The notes under the pieces: model-generated
Told to the model about the DNA's origin: nothing
The model's input: only the letters and a program-made list of their open reading frames with translations
Database searches by the model: none
Source: Bacteroidales bacterium
GTDB lineage: Bacteria > Bacteroidota > Bacteroidia > Bacteroidales > UBA932
DNA length: 64,000 nucleotides
Assembly: GCA_017614715.1 (NCBI GenBank)
Contig: JAGABI010000001.1
Coordinates: forward strand, 1-64,000
Reading direction: 5' to 3'
Shown: positions 17,584 to 26,395 of the stretch, one piece after another
How the letters are laid out: each line of letters opens with the position of its first letter
How positions within the stretch are numbered: the first letter of the stretch is position 1
Program-made: the position numbers and the translations under genes

Positions 17584-18957
17584 TTATTCTTCTGCATTGT
17601 TATCGCCGGGAACTGCTATTACGGGATGCTGTACTGCATCAAGAGTGCACAGGGTCAGTGCATCAGGCTCGCCGGGGAGATAATCCATATCCATACCCAT
17701 AATTTCATCCCAGGTTACGGTCTTGCCGGTGTAGGCAGCTTCGCGGCCCATGACGCCGGCCAGGGTGGACATTGCGGTCTCAGTTGCCTGATCTATACCC
17801 TCTCCCTTGCGGATATGGTTGATAAGATCTACATGCTCCAGGGTGTAAGGGTCGCACTGCTTATGGTTGGCAGCCTCGGCTTCACCGTCAAACTTCCAGA
17901 GGATGTTGCCACTCAGGTCACGGATAGTGCCGTCGCCGGACCACCAGTAACCCTTGGTACCGCGTACCATCTCGCTCACGTTATTGGAGCAGCCGTTTAT
18001 CTGGCGGCTCATAGAGTGCAGATGCACGCCGTTCTCAAACTCAAAGTCGATGCTGAAGTTATCGTACTGGTCGCCGGTAACGCGCCTCTGGCGGGAACCG
18101 AAACCGGTAGCGGAGATGGGGTGTGCACCGCCCATCATCCACATAAATACGTCAATATTGTGCACGTGCTGCTCCACGATGTGGTCGCCGGAGAGGAACT
18201 TCCAGTTTACCCAGTCGCGGATAGCCCACTCCATGTCGCTCCAACCCTTCTCGCGCTCGCGATACCAGAGCATGCCTTGGTTCCAATATACGTTACCGCT
18301 GGTAATGTCACCAATCATACCCTCCTGGATGAGCTTGAAGGCCTCTACATAACTGCGCTGGTGGTGACGCTGGGTACCGGTCACAACGGCCAGCTTCTTG
18401 GCCTGTGCCTGCTTTGCAGCCTTGATCACAGTGCGGCAGCCCTTGGCATCAACTGCCACCGGTTTCTCAAGGAATGCGTGAACACCCTTGGAAACGGCAT
18501 ACTCAAAATGATAGGGACGGAACAAAGGCGGAGTTGTGAGGATAACTACATCCACGCCGCTGTCTATAACCTTTTTATAAGCGTCAAAACCGACAAATTT
18601 CTGTGCGCCTGAAACGTCGTAACCCCATTCGGTGAGGTTTGCGATGGATTCCTCTATCCTGTCCTCAAAAACATCGCCGAAAGCGGTGAGTTTAACGCCG
18701 TCTGCTGCAGAAAGCATATTTGCCACTGCACCTGTACCACGTCCGCCGCAACCTATCAGGCCGGCCTTGAGTTCACGGCCGTCAGCAGCCTTGTCGTCCA
18801 AAGTGGGGAGGTAATACTCTTCGGGGCTGCGCAGGGGGACCATCTTTGCAGATTTGTCACCGCTGCATGAAGTCAGCAGCGGGCTTGAAGCCAGCAGTGC
18901 AGAACCGCCCAAAGCTGCGGTGCAGCCAAAAAAGTCGCGTCTTGAAATCTTGCTCAT
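17584..18957 (-). CDS. Gfo/Idh/MocA family oxidoreductase with Tat signal
   Basis: 457 aa. Twin-arginine leader SRRDFFGCTAALGGSALLASS, then a Rossmann fold with GLIGCGGRGTGAV and the family hallmark EKPVAVD (Lys-Pro at the active site). A C-terminal substrate domain follows with GDHIVEQHVHNIDVFMWMMG. Such enzymes oxidize or reduce sugars with tightly bound NAD(P); Tat export means folding with cofactor in the cytoplasm before transport to the periplasm. Some relatives are GH109 glycosidases using bound NAD, which is possible here given the rhamnosidase upstream but not shown. It is 13 bp after the NapC/SUMF1 gene. Confidence 0.88.
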   Translation of the reverse strand: MSKISRRDFFGCTAALGGSALLASSPLLTSCSGDKSAKMVPLRSPEEYYLPTLDDKAADGRELKAGLIGCGGRGTGAVANMLSAADGVKLTAFGDVFEDRIEESIANLTEWGYDVSGAQKFVGFDAYKKVIDSGVDVVILTTPPLFRPYHFEYAVSKGVHAFLEKPVAVDAKGCRTVIKAAKQAQAKKLAVVTGTQRHHQRSYVEAFKLIQEGMIGDITSGNVYWNQGMLWYREREKGWSDMEWAIRDWVNWKFLSGDHIVEQHVHNIDVFMWMMGGAHPISATGFGSRQRRVTGDQYDNFSIDFEFENGVHLHSMSRQINGCSNNVSEMVRGTKGYWWSGDGTIRDLSGNILWKFDGEAEAANHKQCDPYTLEHVDLINHIRKGEGIDQATETAMSTLAGVMGREAAYTGKTVTWDEIMGMDMDYLPGEPDALTLCTLDAVQHPVIAVPGDNNAEE

Positions 18958-18970
18958 GATTGTATATATT

Positions 18971-20494
18971 TTATTGTTTTATTTCCTTGGGAACTTCGCA
19001 CACTACGCGGAATCCAATACCCTTGATATCGGAATACCACCAGATGCTCTTGGGCACCTGAGGGTCGGTGCGCAGCCATGCATCGTGCTCCGTGTGAGCG
19101 CGTGCGGCGCAACGCAAATCGGCAGCATCTGAAAGATAATAACCGCCACGCACCACATGCTCGTCGCCGCTGTCGGGGCCCTTAGGGTCAACAGCGCCAT
19201 CGGCCAGCTGACTATAAGCATCCTCTGCATACCAGTCGGAGCAGTACTCCATCACGTTGCCCAGCATGTTCTTAAGTCCGAACGGGTTGGCCGCAACCGA
19301 CTCCGGCAGGGCGGTACGGTTGCGGCTGTTGACCGCATATACCGCATTGCTGGCAATCACAGCAGTATCCACGCCGAACAATTTGTTCATGAAGCCTTCT
19401 GCAGAGAACTTCTTGGGGTTGCCCTCAAAGTAATAGGGGGTTGATGTACCACCGCGGACAGCATACTCCCACTCCGCCTCTGTGGGGAGACGATATGTGC
19501 GGCCTGTCTTCAGGCTGAGCCACTGGCAGAAGGTCTCCGCTCCGTAGTGGGTCATGGTTATGGCAGGACGGTCACCCTTGCCCCAACCCTGGTCGGGAGC
19601 TCCGTAAGGAGGCGTAGGGCCGCTCACGGCATCAATATCATCGCGGGTATTGTTGGCATAAATCTTACTGGGCGCGGTGCGACCCGGGGACTGGGTCTCC
19701 AGGAAGAACGACCAGTACTGAGTCCAGGTAACCTCAACCTCAGACATAAAGAAATCAGAAACGGTAACCTTGCGCACCGGACCTTCGTCGGCTTTGTGGA
19801 AAGGTTCTTTCTCAGATGAACCCATCTCAAAAGTGCCGCCGGGGATGGCCACCATATTGATGGCGCATACTGTGCCGGGCACCGTCTCTGTAAAACTCTC
19901 AAAAGATGTGACAGTTGCCGCCTCAGTGAAAGGTTCGATATCGGGCATACTGTCGTCCACGCCGGCAACATTGTTACCGTGCTTATAGTTGGGATTGAAG
20001 TGCCCTGCGTCCAGATGGCAGTTGATACACTGCAGGTTATAGTCTTTTTCGTGATCCTCGTAATAGAGGTGGCTAATGAGCGCATCATCAGAGATTCCCT
20101 CCGGGAACAGATCCTGATGACACCTCTTGCAGGAGGAGTTGAAGACTATCTTTGATGCGTAATCGAGTTCGCGCTTTGCCTCCCAGTTGATCTTGCTCTT
20201 ATCCTTGAAGATATAGCTGAAAAGATCCTTGGTACCCATCTTAGCCTTGGCCATGAAATGCTCAGATGGCGTACCTGCGGGCAAGTGGCACTCCGCGCAA
20301 TCGGTAACCACGCCGCTGGAGTTGCGGTAGTGCATGGAGAGCATCCATAGCGAGTCGGCCTCGGTGTGCACGTGGCACGACATGCAACTCTTGTTGGACG
20401 AACTCTTTACGAAAAAAGAGTTGAGCACTATCATCAGGGCGAACCCCACGACAAAGCCCCCCAATGTAAACCAGACTGTTTTCTTATTGCGCAT
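18971..20494 (-). CDS. NapC/NirT-type tetraheme cytochrome fused to a SUMF1-like domain
   Basis: 507 aa. An N-terminal membrane anchor (about 8-28) is followed by four CxxCH heme sites (CMSCH, CAECH, CKRCH, CINCH, about residues 37-160) in the NapC/NirT/NrfH pattern: quinol-oxidizing cytochromes handing electrons to periplasmic partners. From about residue 215 a complete formylglycine-generating-enzyme-like fold follows (MVAIPGGTFEMGSSE, RLPTEAEWEYAVRGG, MLGNVMEYCSDWY, HVVRGG, GFRVV). The RGGYYLSDAADLRCAAR stretch lacks the paired catalytic cysteines of true FGEs, so it is probably a GldK/GldJ-like structural or binding domain. The gene sits between a rhamnosidase and an exported sugar oxidoreductase and might pass electrons to or from it; this is inference. 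Confidence 0.85.
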   Translation of the reverse strand: MRNKKTVWFTLGGFVVGFALMIVLNSFFVKSSSNKSCMSCHVHTEADSLWMLSMHYRNSSGVVTDCAECHLPAGTPSEHFMAKAKMGTKDLFSYIFKDKSKINWEAKRELDYASKIVFNSSCKRCHQDLFPEGISDDALISHLYYEDHEKDYNLQCINCHLDAGHFNPNYKHGNNVAGVDDSMPDIEPFTEAATVTSFESFTETVPGTVCAINMVAIPGGTFEMGSSEKEPFHKADEGPVRKVTVSDFFMSEVEVTWTQYWSFFLETQSPGRTAPSKIYANNTRDDIDAVSGPTPPYGAPDQGWGKGDRPAITMTHYGAETFCQWLSLKTGRTYRLPTEAEWEYAVRGGTSTPYYFEGNPKKFSAEGFMNKLFGVDTAVIASNAVYAVNSRNRTALPESVAANPFGLKNMLGNVMEYCSDWYAEDAYSQLADGAVDPKGPDSGDEHVVRGGYYLSDAADLRCAARAHTEHDAWLRTDPQVPKSIWWYSDIKGIGFRVVCEVPKEIKQ

Positions 20495-20498
20495 CGTG

Positions 20499-20506
20499 CA
20501 AAGTTA
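20499..20506 (-). promoter_or_regulatory. -7 box TAACTTTG four bases before the NapC/SUMF1 start codon
   Basis: A perfect TAnnTTTG box on the minus strand ends 4 nt before the ATG at 20494, which would put the transcript start at or next to the start codon. No clear -33 element. Confidence 0.45.
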
Positions 20507-20527
20507 TCAAACTAAATTGATATTCCG

Positions 20528-23146
20528 CTATAATTCACTTGAAAAAACATAATGGCCGCTGCCGACTTCGTGGCGGGTATAGCCGTCGGAAGAGGGCACG
20601 TATACCTCCGCAGTGGTGTTGAACGGAACTTCCACCTCCAGCGTAAAGAGATTGCCATCCAACTTCCAGGATGATACCGCATTGCCGTAAGGGGTGATCT
20701 GCTCTGCCTTCATATAGGTGAAGCCGCCGCCCGGGTGGGGTTTGACGCATATCTTGCTGAAGCCCGGTTCTGCCTCCTTAAGCCCCGCAGCCTCGCGGTA
20801 GAGCCAATCCCCTATCGCACCGTAAGAGTAGTGGTTAAAGGAGTTCATTCCGTTGTCGGGGATGGTACCGTCGGGCATCATGGAGTTCCAGCGCTCCCAG
20901 ATGGTGGTCGCCCCCATCTTAACGGGATAGAGCCAGCCCGGATATCCTTCGTGAAGTAAAAGCTTGTAAGCAACATCGTCCAGTCCGCAGGCGGTGAGAG
21001 CCGTGGTTACGTGGGATGTCCCAAGGAAGCCAGTGGTGATATGCCCGTAGCTTTCCACTCTCTCTTTGAGTTTGGAGGCTACCAGCGGGCGCATCTCTGC
21101 TGGAATCATATCGTATGCAAGCGCCACCACATAGGCGGTCTGGGTGTGCGAAACCAGATAGCCGTCGGCGGTAATATACGCCTTGCAGAAAGCCTCGCGG
21201 GCCTTTGCTGCGACATTGCGGTAGTAGAGTTCGTCATCTGCACGGCCCAGCACCTTTGCTGCATCGGCCATTATTGTAGCCGAATTTGCAAAGTGGCACT
21301 GCTGCAACAGCGGGACGTAGGTCACAGAAGAGCGGCCCGCCACGTCGTTGTCCACATCAAACGCGAGCCAGTCGCCATAGTGCCAACCGGTGTTCCAGAG
21401 GCAGCTTTCCCCCGCAGCGCCGATAATGAAATCCACCCATTTTTTCATACTTGCATACTGATCCTCAAGCACCTGGGGGTCTCCGTATGCCATATATAAA
21501 GTCCAGGGGATTATGGTGGCGGCATCTGCCCAGCCCACGTGACCGGCACCCACAAGGCCGTGCACCATGGGGACAATATCGGTCACCTGGCCGTCGGGCA
21601 GCTGGTCAAACGCCAAGTCCTTGAGCCATTTGCTGTAAAAGGCATAGGAGGCGCGGTTGAAAGTTGCGGTACGGGCAAAAATCTCTGCGTCGCCTGTCCA
21701 GCCAAGCCGTTCGTCGCGCTGCGGGCAGTCGGTGGGTATATCCACAAAATTGCCGCGCAGGCCCCACTGGATGTTGCTCTGTAGCTGGTTTACCAGCGGA
21801 TTAGAACATTCAAAAGTGCCGGTTGCATCCAGGTCGGAATAGCGCACCTCGGCCACTATATCGTCAAGATTAATCTCATCTTTGGGAATTCCTTCCAGCT
21901 TGATGTAGCGGAAGCCGTAAAATGTGAAGCGGGTGGTGTAATCGTGACGCTTCCCGTCGCAAATATATTTGCTCTGGGCCTGGGCGCTGCGCAGATTGTG
22001 GGTATAGAAGTTGCCGTTCTCGTCAAGCACCTCCGCGTGGGATACGGTTATCTCCTGACCCGGCTTGCCGGCGTAAGATATCACCTCGCTCCCCACCAGA
22101 TTCTGCCCGAAGTCTATCACAAGTTCACCTGCCGGAGTCACTATCAGCTCTTTGGCAGGCATGAGTTCGTGGGTAACCACAGGCTCGTTGGTCTGCGGCT
22201 CAAGGTTGTCATAACCATAATTGAGAGTCTCGACAGTTTTCCAGGCCGATGCATCGAATTGTGAAGTGCACCACCCTTCCGGCACCTTGCGGGCGTCGAA
22301 TGTCTCTCCGTCGTAGATCGCGCTGTGCAGCACGCCTCCCGTTGAAGCCTTCCAACTGCCATCAGTAACTATAACGTCCTGGGTACCATCCTTATATGTT
22401 ATCACAATCTGACCCAGGAGGGCCATCTTGTCGCCTTCAAAGTTCGGTTTGTACATCGTGGGGTCGCTCCACCCCATATTGCTGAAGTGCCAGCCTCGGG
22501 CAAGTTCTGCCCCAACGACATTCTCGCCACGCTTAAGCAGCTCCGTAACATCGTATGTCTGATACATCAGATGGTGATTGTAGCTGGTGTAGCCGGGGGC
22601 CATAAATGCGATGCCTAACTTTTCTCCGTTCAGAAAAGCCTCATAAACTCCGTGCGCAGTGAAATACGCTATTGCGCTTTTAACCGGTTTATTAACAGTA
22701 AAACTGCCCCGCACCAGCGGCGAAGCCTCGCTCATTTCGGGGGCAATCCATGTGGCCTTCCAATCCTCACGCGGCAATCCGGTAACAAAAGAGCCTTTCT
22801 GACTCCACCGGCCAGCCTTCCCTGCAGCATCCCAGAGACGCACCTGCCAGAAATAAGTTGATGCAGGCTTCAGCTCGCTCCCGGCGTATTTTACAGCCAC
22901 AGAATTGTCTGAAAGCACTTTACCGGTACTCCATACAGGGCGGCCGCCGATGTCGGTCACCTTTATCTCGTAAGCGCTCTGGCTGTCGCATTGCCTGTCG
23001 CTCACCGCAATCCAACTGAATGTAGGATTACCCAGCACCCCGCCAGGAGATGTCATATGGTTAACCTTTAGTGAAAGAACGTCAACTTTTGCCGCTGCGG
23101 GAAGCGTCACCGCCAGAAGCACTATTGCAAGGAGCCTTTTTATCAT
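20528..23146 (-). CDS. Glycoside hydrolase family 78 alpha-L-rhamnosidase
   Basis: 872 aa from MIKRLLAIVLLAVTLPAAAK, a classical signal peptide. Longer in-frame starts run into divergent proC and are rejected. Domains: fibronectin-like Bac_rhamnosid_N region (FSWIAVSDRQ, FWQVRLWD), the beta-sandwich Bac_rhamnosid domain, and the (alpha/alpha)6 catalytic barrel with the GH78 hallmark DIPTDCPQRDERLGWTGDAE (general acid region). ATTIWERWNSMMPDG and GMNSFNHYSYGAIGDW are late barrel motifs. It removes terminal alpha-L-rhamnose from plant or bacterial polysaccharides or flavonoid glycosides in the periplasm. It is first in the operon with the NapC/SUMF1, Gfo/Idh and isomerase-like genes. Confidence 0.94.
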   Translation of the reverse strand: MIKRLLAIVLLAVTLPAAAKVDVLSLKVNHMTSPGGVLGNPTFSWIAVSDRQCDSQSAYEIKVTDIGGRPVWSTGKVLSDNSVAVKYAGSELKPASTYFWQVRLWDAAGKAGRWSQKGSFVTGLPREDWKATWIAPEMSEASPLVRGSFTVNKPVKSAIAYFTAHGVYEAFLNGEKLGIAFMAPGYTSYNHHLMYQTYDVTELLKRGENVVGAELARGWHFSNMGWSDPTMYKPNFEGDKMALLGQIVITYKDGTQDVIVTDGSWKASTGGVLHSAIYDGETFDARKVPEGWCTSQFDASAWKTVETLNYGYDNLEPQTNEPVVTHELMPAKELIVTPAGELVIDFGQNLVGSEVISYAGKPGQEITVSHAEVLDENGNFYTHNLRSAQAQSKYICDGKRHDYTTRFTFYGFRYIKLEGIPKDEINLDDIVAEVRYSDLDATGTFECSNPLVNQLQSNIQWGLRGNFVDIPTDCPQRDERLGWTGDAEIFARTATFNRASYAFYSKWLKDLAFDQLPDGQVTDIVPMVHGLVGAGHVGWADAATIIPWTLYMAYGDPQVLEDQYASMKKWVDFIIGAAGESCLWNTGWHYGDWLAFDVDNDVAGRSSVTYVPLLQQCHFANSATIMADAAKVLGRADDELYYRNVAAKAREAFCKAYITADGYLVSHTQTAYVVALAYDMIPAEMRPLVASKLKERVESYGHITTGFLGTSHVTTALTACGLDDVAYKLLLHEGYPGWLYPVKMGATTIWERWNSMMPDGTIPDNGMNSFNHYSYGAIGDWLYREAAGLKEAEPGFSKICVKPHPGGGFTYMKAEQITPYGNAVSSWKLDGNLFTLEVEVPFNTTAEVYVPSSDGYTRHEVGSGHYVFSSEL

Positions 23147-23186
23147 GATTAATTGTATTATCCGGACAAATTTAAGAAGAAAAAGA

Positions 23187-23194
23187 TAACTTTG
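23187..23194 (+). promoter_or_regulatory. -7 box TAACTTTG four bases before proC
   Basis: A perfect TAnnTTTG box 4 nt before the proC ATG, implying a leaderless or nearly leaderless mRNA. No clear -33 element. Confidence 0.5.
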
Positions 23195-23198
23195 CGGT

Positions 23199-23984
23199 AT
23201 GAAAGCAGCATTTATCGGAACTGGAAATATTGGCAGCGCAGTAGCTCGCGGCCTCATTTCAAAGAACATTCTGGCGGCGGGCGACGTGACCTGCTGCGAT
23301 ATTATAACCGGCTCCCTGGAGCGCATGCAACAATCCTGCCCCGGCATCAAAACCACCACCAGCAGCCGCGAAGCGGTGAAAGGTGCAGACTGCATCGTGC
23401 TGGCGGTAAAGCCTTGGGCGGTTGAAAGCACCCTGGCCGATTTCAAGGACCTTCTGGACCTCAAGCATCAAAACCTGATAGTTATAGCCGCCGGCATAAC
23501 CTTCAGTATGCTCTGCGAATGGCTGGGCAGCGACGCCACCCTGTTCCGCGTGATTCCCAACACCGCCATTGCGGTGGGGAGCAGCATGACCTTTGTATCG
23601 GCGCTTAACGCATCCGAAGAGCGCACCGCAGAGGTGGTCAGGATGTTTGACGCGCTGGGCAGCGCAATGCTGATTCCGGAGGAGAAGATGAGCGCCGGCA
23701 CAGCCCTGGCATCGTGCGGCATTGCATACGCGATGCGCTACGTACGCGCCGCAACAGAAGGTGGTGTAGAACTCGGTTTCCCCGCAAAGGATGCACAGCG
23801 GATTGTTATGAACACCATGAAGGGCGCAGTTGAGCTGCTTGCAGCCACCGGCGCAAATCCGGAAGAGGAGATTGACAAAGTCACCACCCCGGGCGGCATC
23901 ACCATCAAAGGGCTCAACAAAATGGAAGAGCAGGGCTTCAGCAACGCAGTCATTGCGGGCCTGAAGGCCAGCCAGAGCAAATAA
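23199..23984 (+). CDS. proC: Pyrroline-5-carboxylate reductase
   Basis: 261 aa. N-terminal Rossmann fold (AFIGTGNIGSAVARGL), substrate-loop AVKPWAV, FRVIPNTA, and the C-terminal dimerization helices with the P5C reductase signature VTTPGGITIKGLNKME. It catalyses the last step of proline synthesis, P5C to proline with NAD(P)H. It is directly followed by proB (6-bp gap) and proA, so all three proline genes form one operon. Confidence 0.96.
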   Translation: MKAAFIGTGNIGSAVARGLISKNILAAGDVTCCDIITGSLERMQQSCPGIKTTTSSREAVKGADCIVLAVKPWAVESTLADFKDLLDLKHQNLIVIAAGITFSMLCEWLGSDATLFRVIPNTAIAVGSSMTFVSALNASEERTAEVVRMFDALGSAMLIPEEKMSAGTALASCGIAYAMRYVRAATEGGVELGFPAKDAQRIVMNTMKGAVELLAATGANPEEEIDKVTTPGGITIKGLNKMEEQGFSNAVIAGLKASQSK

Positions 23985-23990
23985 TTCCGC

Positions 23991-25070
23991 ATGGACCGCA
24001 TAGCGATAAAGATAGGCAGCAATGTGCTCACCCGTCGCGACGGGAGCATCGATTTTACCCGCATCTCGGCGCTGGTAGACCAGGTGTGCGACCTTCGCCG
24101 GCAGGATATCGAGGTGATAATGATCTCATCCGGCGCCGTGGCGTTTGGGCGCGATTCGCTTAACGTGAGCGCTCCGCTGGACACCGTATCGGCCCGTCAG
24201 CTCTTCTCTGCCGTGGGGCAGACCAAGCTGATGCACACCTATTACCAGCTTTTCAAAGAGCGCGGCCTGGAATGCGGACAGGTGCTCACCACCAAGGAGG
24301 GTCTCTCTACCCGTCATCATTACCTCAACCAGAAGCACTGCATGGAGGTGATGCTCTCGGCGGGAGTTATCCCCATCGTAAATGAGAACGACACCATCTC
24401 CCTCACGGAGCTGATGTTTACTGATAACGACGAACTCTCCGGGATGGTGGCCACAATGATGGAGGCCCGCATGCTTATTATCCTCTCCGATGTAGACGGC
24501 ATCTTTACCGGCGACCCCAGCGAACCCGACAGCGAACTTATTCGCGAGATAGCCCCCGGCAGCGATGAGGCAGAACAATTCATACTCGGCACCAAATCGT
24601 CGCGCGGCCGCGGCGGGATGCGCACCAAATATGCAATCGCCCGCAAACTGGCGCTGGAGGGGATTCCGGTGGCCATTGCGTGCGGCAAGCGGGACGGCAT
24701 CCTGAACGCCGTTGCAGCGGGCAGCAGCGACCTCCCCTACACCCTCTTCAGGGCGGCGGAGAAGCCTATTTCCGGCGTCAAGATGTGGATAGCTCACAGC
24801 GGCGGGTTTGCAAAGGGAAGCGTCACCGTTAACGCCGGGGCTGCCGAAGCACTTCTGGGTGACGGCGCCACATCGCTCCTCCCGGTCGGCATAACAGCCG
24901 TGGAAGGGGACTTTGAAAAGGACGATATCGTGAAGATTCTCGACCCCGACGGGCGCTGCATTGCGGTTGGCAAAGCCAATTGCGACGCCTACACCGTCCG
25001 CAGCCAGATGGGTCGCCGCAACGCAAGGGAGTTTATACACTACGATTATCTTTATATCGAGCAGATATGA
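23991..25070 (+). CDS. proB: Glutamate 5-kinase
   Basis: 359 aa. N-terminal amino-acid kinase domain (IAIKIGSNVLT, MISSGAVAFGRDSL, VNENDTIS, LLSDVDG-type LILSDVDGIFTGDP) and a C-terminal PUA domain (about residues 270-359). It phosphorylates glutamate to gamma-glutamyl phosphate, which is handed to ProA. The kinase domain is the usual target of proline feedback. Its stop overlaps the proA start in an ATGA junction, indicating translational coupling. Confidence 0.96.
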   Translation: MDRIAIKIGSNVLTRRDGSIDFTRISALVDQVCDLRRQDIEVIMISSGAVAFGRDSLNVSAPLDTVSARQLFSAVGQTKLMHTYYQLFKERGLECGQVLTTKEGLSTRHHYLNQKHCMEVMLSAGVIPIVNENDTISLTELMFTDNDELSGMVATMMEARMLIILSDVDGIFTGDPSEPDSELIREIAPGSDEAEQFILGTKSSRGRGGMRTKYAIARKLALEGIPVAIACGKRDGILNAVAAGSSDLPYTLFRAAEKPISGVKMWIAHSGGFAKGSVTVNAGAAEALLGDGATSLLPVGITAVEGDFEKDDIVKILDPDGRCIAVGKANCDAYTVRSQMGRRNAREFIHYDYLYIEQI

Positions 25071-26311
25071 TCCAGGATATACTTTCACAGGCCAAAGAGG
25101 CTGCCGGCACCATTGCGGGCCTTAGCGACCATCAGCGTAGCAAGGTGCTGCTGCAGGTGGCCGACGCTATCGACGCCAATACGCGTTACATACTGAACGC
25201 CAACAAGGAGGATTTGTTCAGGATGAATCCGGAAGATCCCAAGTACGACCGGCTCAAACTGACGCCAGAAAGGATAGCCGGTATCACCTCCGATATGCGT
25301 GCGGTTGCCGGTCTCTCTTCTCCCCTGGGCAAGGTTCTGGACAGTCGCGTCCGTCCCAACGGGATGCAGATAGACAAGGTGAGCGTGCCGTTTGGCGTAG
25401 TGGGCGTCATCTATGAGGCCCGGCCAAATGTAACTGCCGATGTCTTTGGATTGTGCTTCAAGAGCGGCAACGTAGCCGTCCTCAAGGGTGGCCACGAGGC
25501 CGACACCTCCAACCGCGCCATTTCTGATGTTATCCGCGACGTGCTGGTGCTCAGCGGCCTCCCCCGCGAAGCCTGCACCCTGCTGCCCACGGGGCGCGAA
25601 GCCTCATCAGAGATGCTCCACGCAAACGGCCTGATTGATGTCATCATCCCCCGCGGCAGTTCTTCCCTGATCAATTTCGTGCGCCAGAGCGCCACCGTAC
25701 CGGTGATTGAGACCGGTGCCGGGGTATGCCATACCTACTTCGATTCAGACGGCAACACCTCTATGGGCAAGGAGATTGTTTACAACGCCAAGACCCGCCG
25801 CGTGAGCGTTTGCAACGCCCTCGACTGCCTGCTGATTGCCCGCGACAGGCTCGCCGACCTGCCCGAAATCTGCAAGCGTCTCTCCGATAGCAACGTCATA
25901 ATCTATGCCGACGAAGAATCCTTCGCAGCACTTGCCGGGAAATATCCCGCAGAGTTGCTGCAGCACGCTGCCGAAGATGACTTTGGCCGGGAATGGCTGG
26001 ACTATAAGATGAGCATCCGCACAGTAACCGGCGTGGAAGAGGCTATAGCACACATTGCCCGCTACGGGAGCGGCCACAGCGAGAGCATCGTTACCCGCGA
26101 CCAGGAGACCGCCGACATGTTCACCGCCAGGGTCGATGCCGCATGCGTGTATGTCAACGTCTCCACCGCCTTCACCGACGGCGCCCAGTTTGGATTTGGC
26201 GCAGAGATTGGCATCAGCACCCAGAAACTCCATGCCCGCGGCCCCATGGCCCTCCCGGAACTCACCACCTACAAATACATCATCCGCGGCAACGGCCAGG
26301 TCCGTTGGTAA
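25067..26311 (+). CDS. proA: Gamma-glutamyl phosphate reductase
   Basis: 414 aa from MIQDILSQAKEAAG; the ATGA overlap with proB decides this start over a longer frame inside proB. Aldehyde-dehydrogenase fold with PFGVVGVIYEARPNVT, GNVAVLKGGHEA, ETGAGVCHTYFD and the catalytic Cys region RRVSVCNALDCLL. It reduces gamma-glutamyl phosphate to glutamate semialdehyde with NADPH in the proline pathway. Confidence 0.97.
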   Translation: MIQDILSQAKEAAGTIAGLSDHQRSKVLLQVADAIDANTRYILNANKEDLFRMNPEDPKYDRLKLTPERIAGITSDMRAVAGLSSPLGKVLDSRVRPNGMQIDKVSVPFGVVGVIYEARPNVTADVFGLCFKSGNVAVLKGGHEADTSNRAISDVIRDVLVLSGLPREACTLLPTGREASSEMLHANGLIDVIIPRGSSSLINFVRQSATVPVIETGAGVCHTYFDSDGNTSMGKEIVYNAKTRRVSVCNALDCLLIARDRLADLPEICKRLSDSNVIIYADEESFAALAGKYPAELLQHAAEDDFGREWLDYKMSIRTVTGVEEAIAHIARYGSGHSESIVTRDQETADMFTARVDAACVYVNVSTAFTDGAQFGFGAEIGISTQKLHARGPMALPELTTYKYIIRGNGQVRW

Positions 26312-26342
26312 TAAACAAAAGGAGCCGGACAAGCCGACCCCT

Positions 26343-26365
26343 CACTATTCCTTTTTAGGATAGTG
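26343..26365. terminator. Hairpin between the convergent proA and M49 peptidase genes
   Basis: CACTATTCCT and AGGATAGTG form a stem (one bulged T) around a TTTT loop between the two converging genes. No long U-tract follows, so its efficiency is uncertain; it may serve both strands. Confidence 0.4.
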
Positions 26366-26395
26366 ATTATTATCATTCCTACAAATAAAGAGGGC

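Noticed and set aside
17428-18612. 394-codon plus-strand frame across the isomerase-like and Gfo/Idh genes
   Set aside because: It crosses two real minus-strand genes and their spacer; the composition is a mirror of these genes.
18971-20494. Active formylglycine-generating enzyme
   Set aside because: The two catalytic cysteines are not in place and no sulfatase is nearby.
24126-25088. 320-codon minus-strand frame over proB
   Set aside because: Shadow of proB; no start context or domain.
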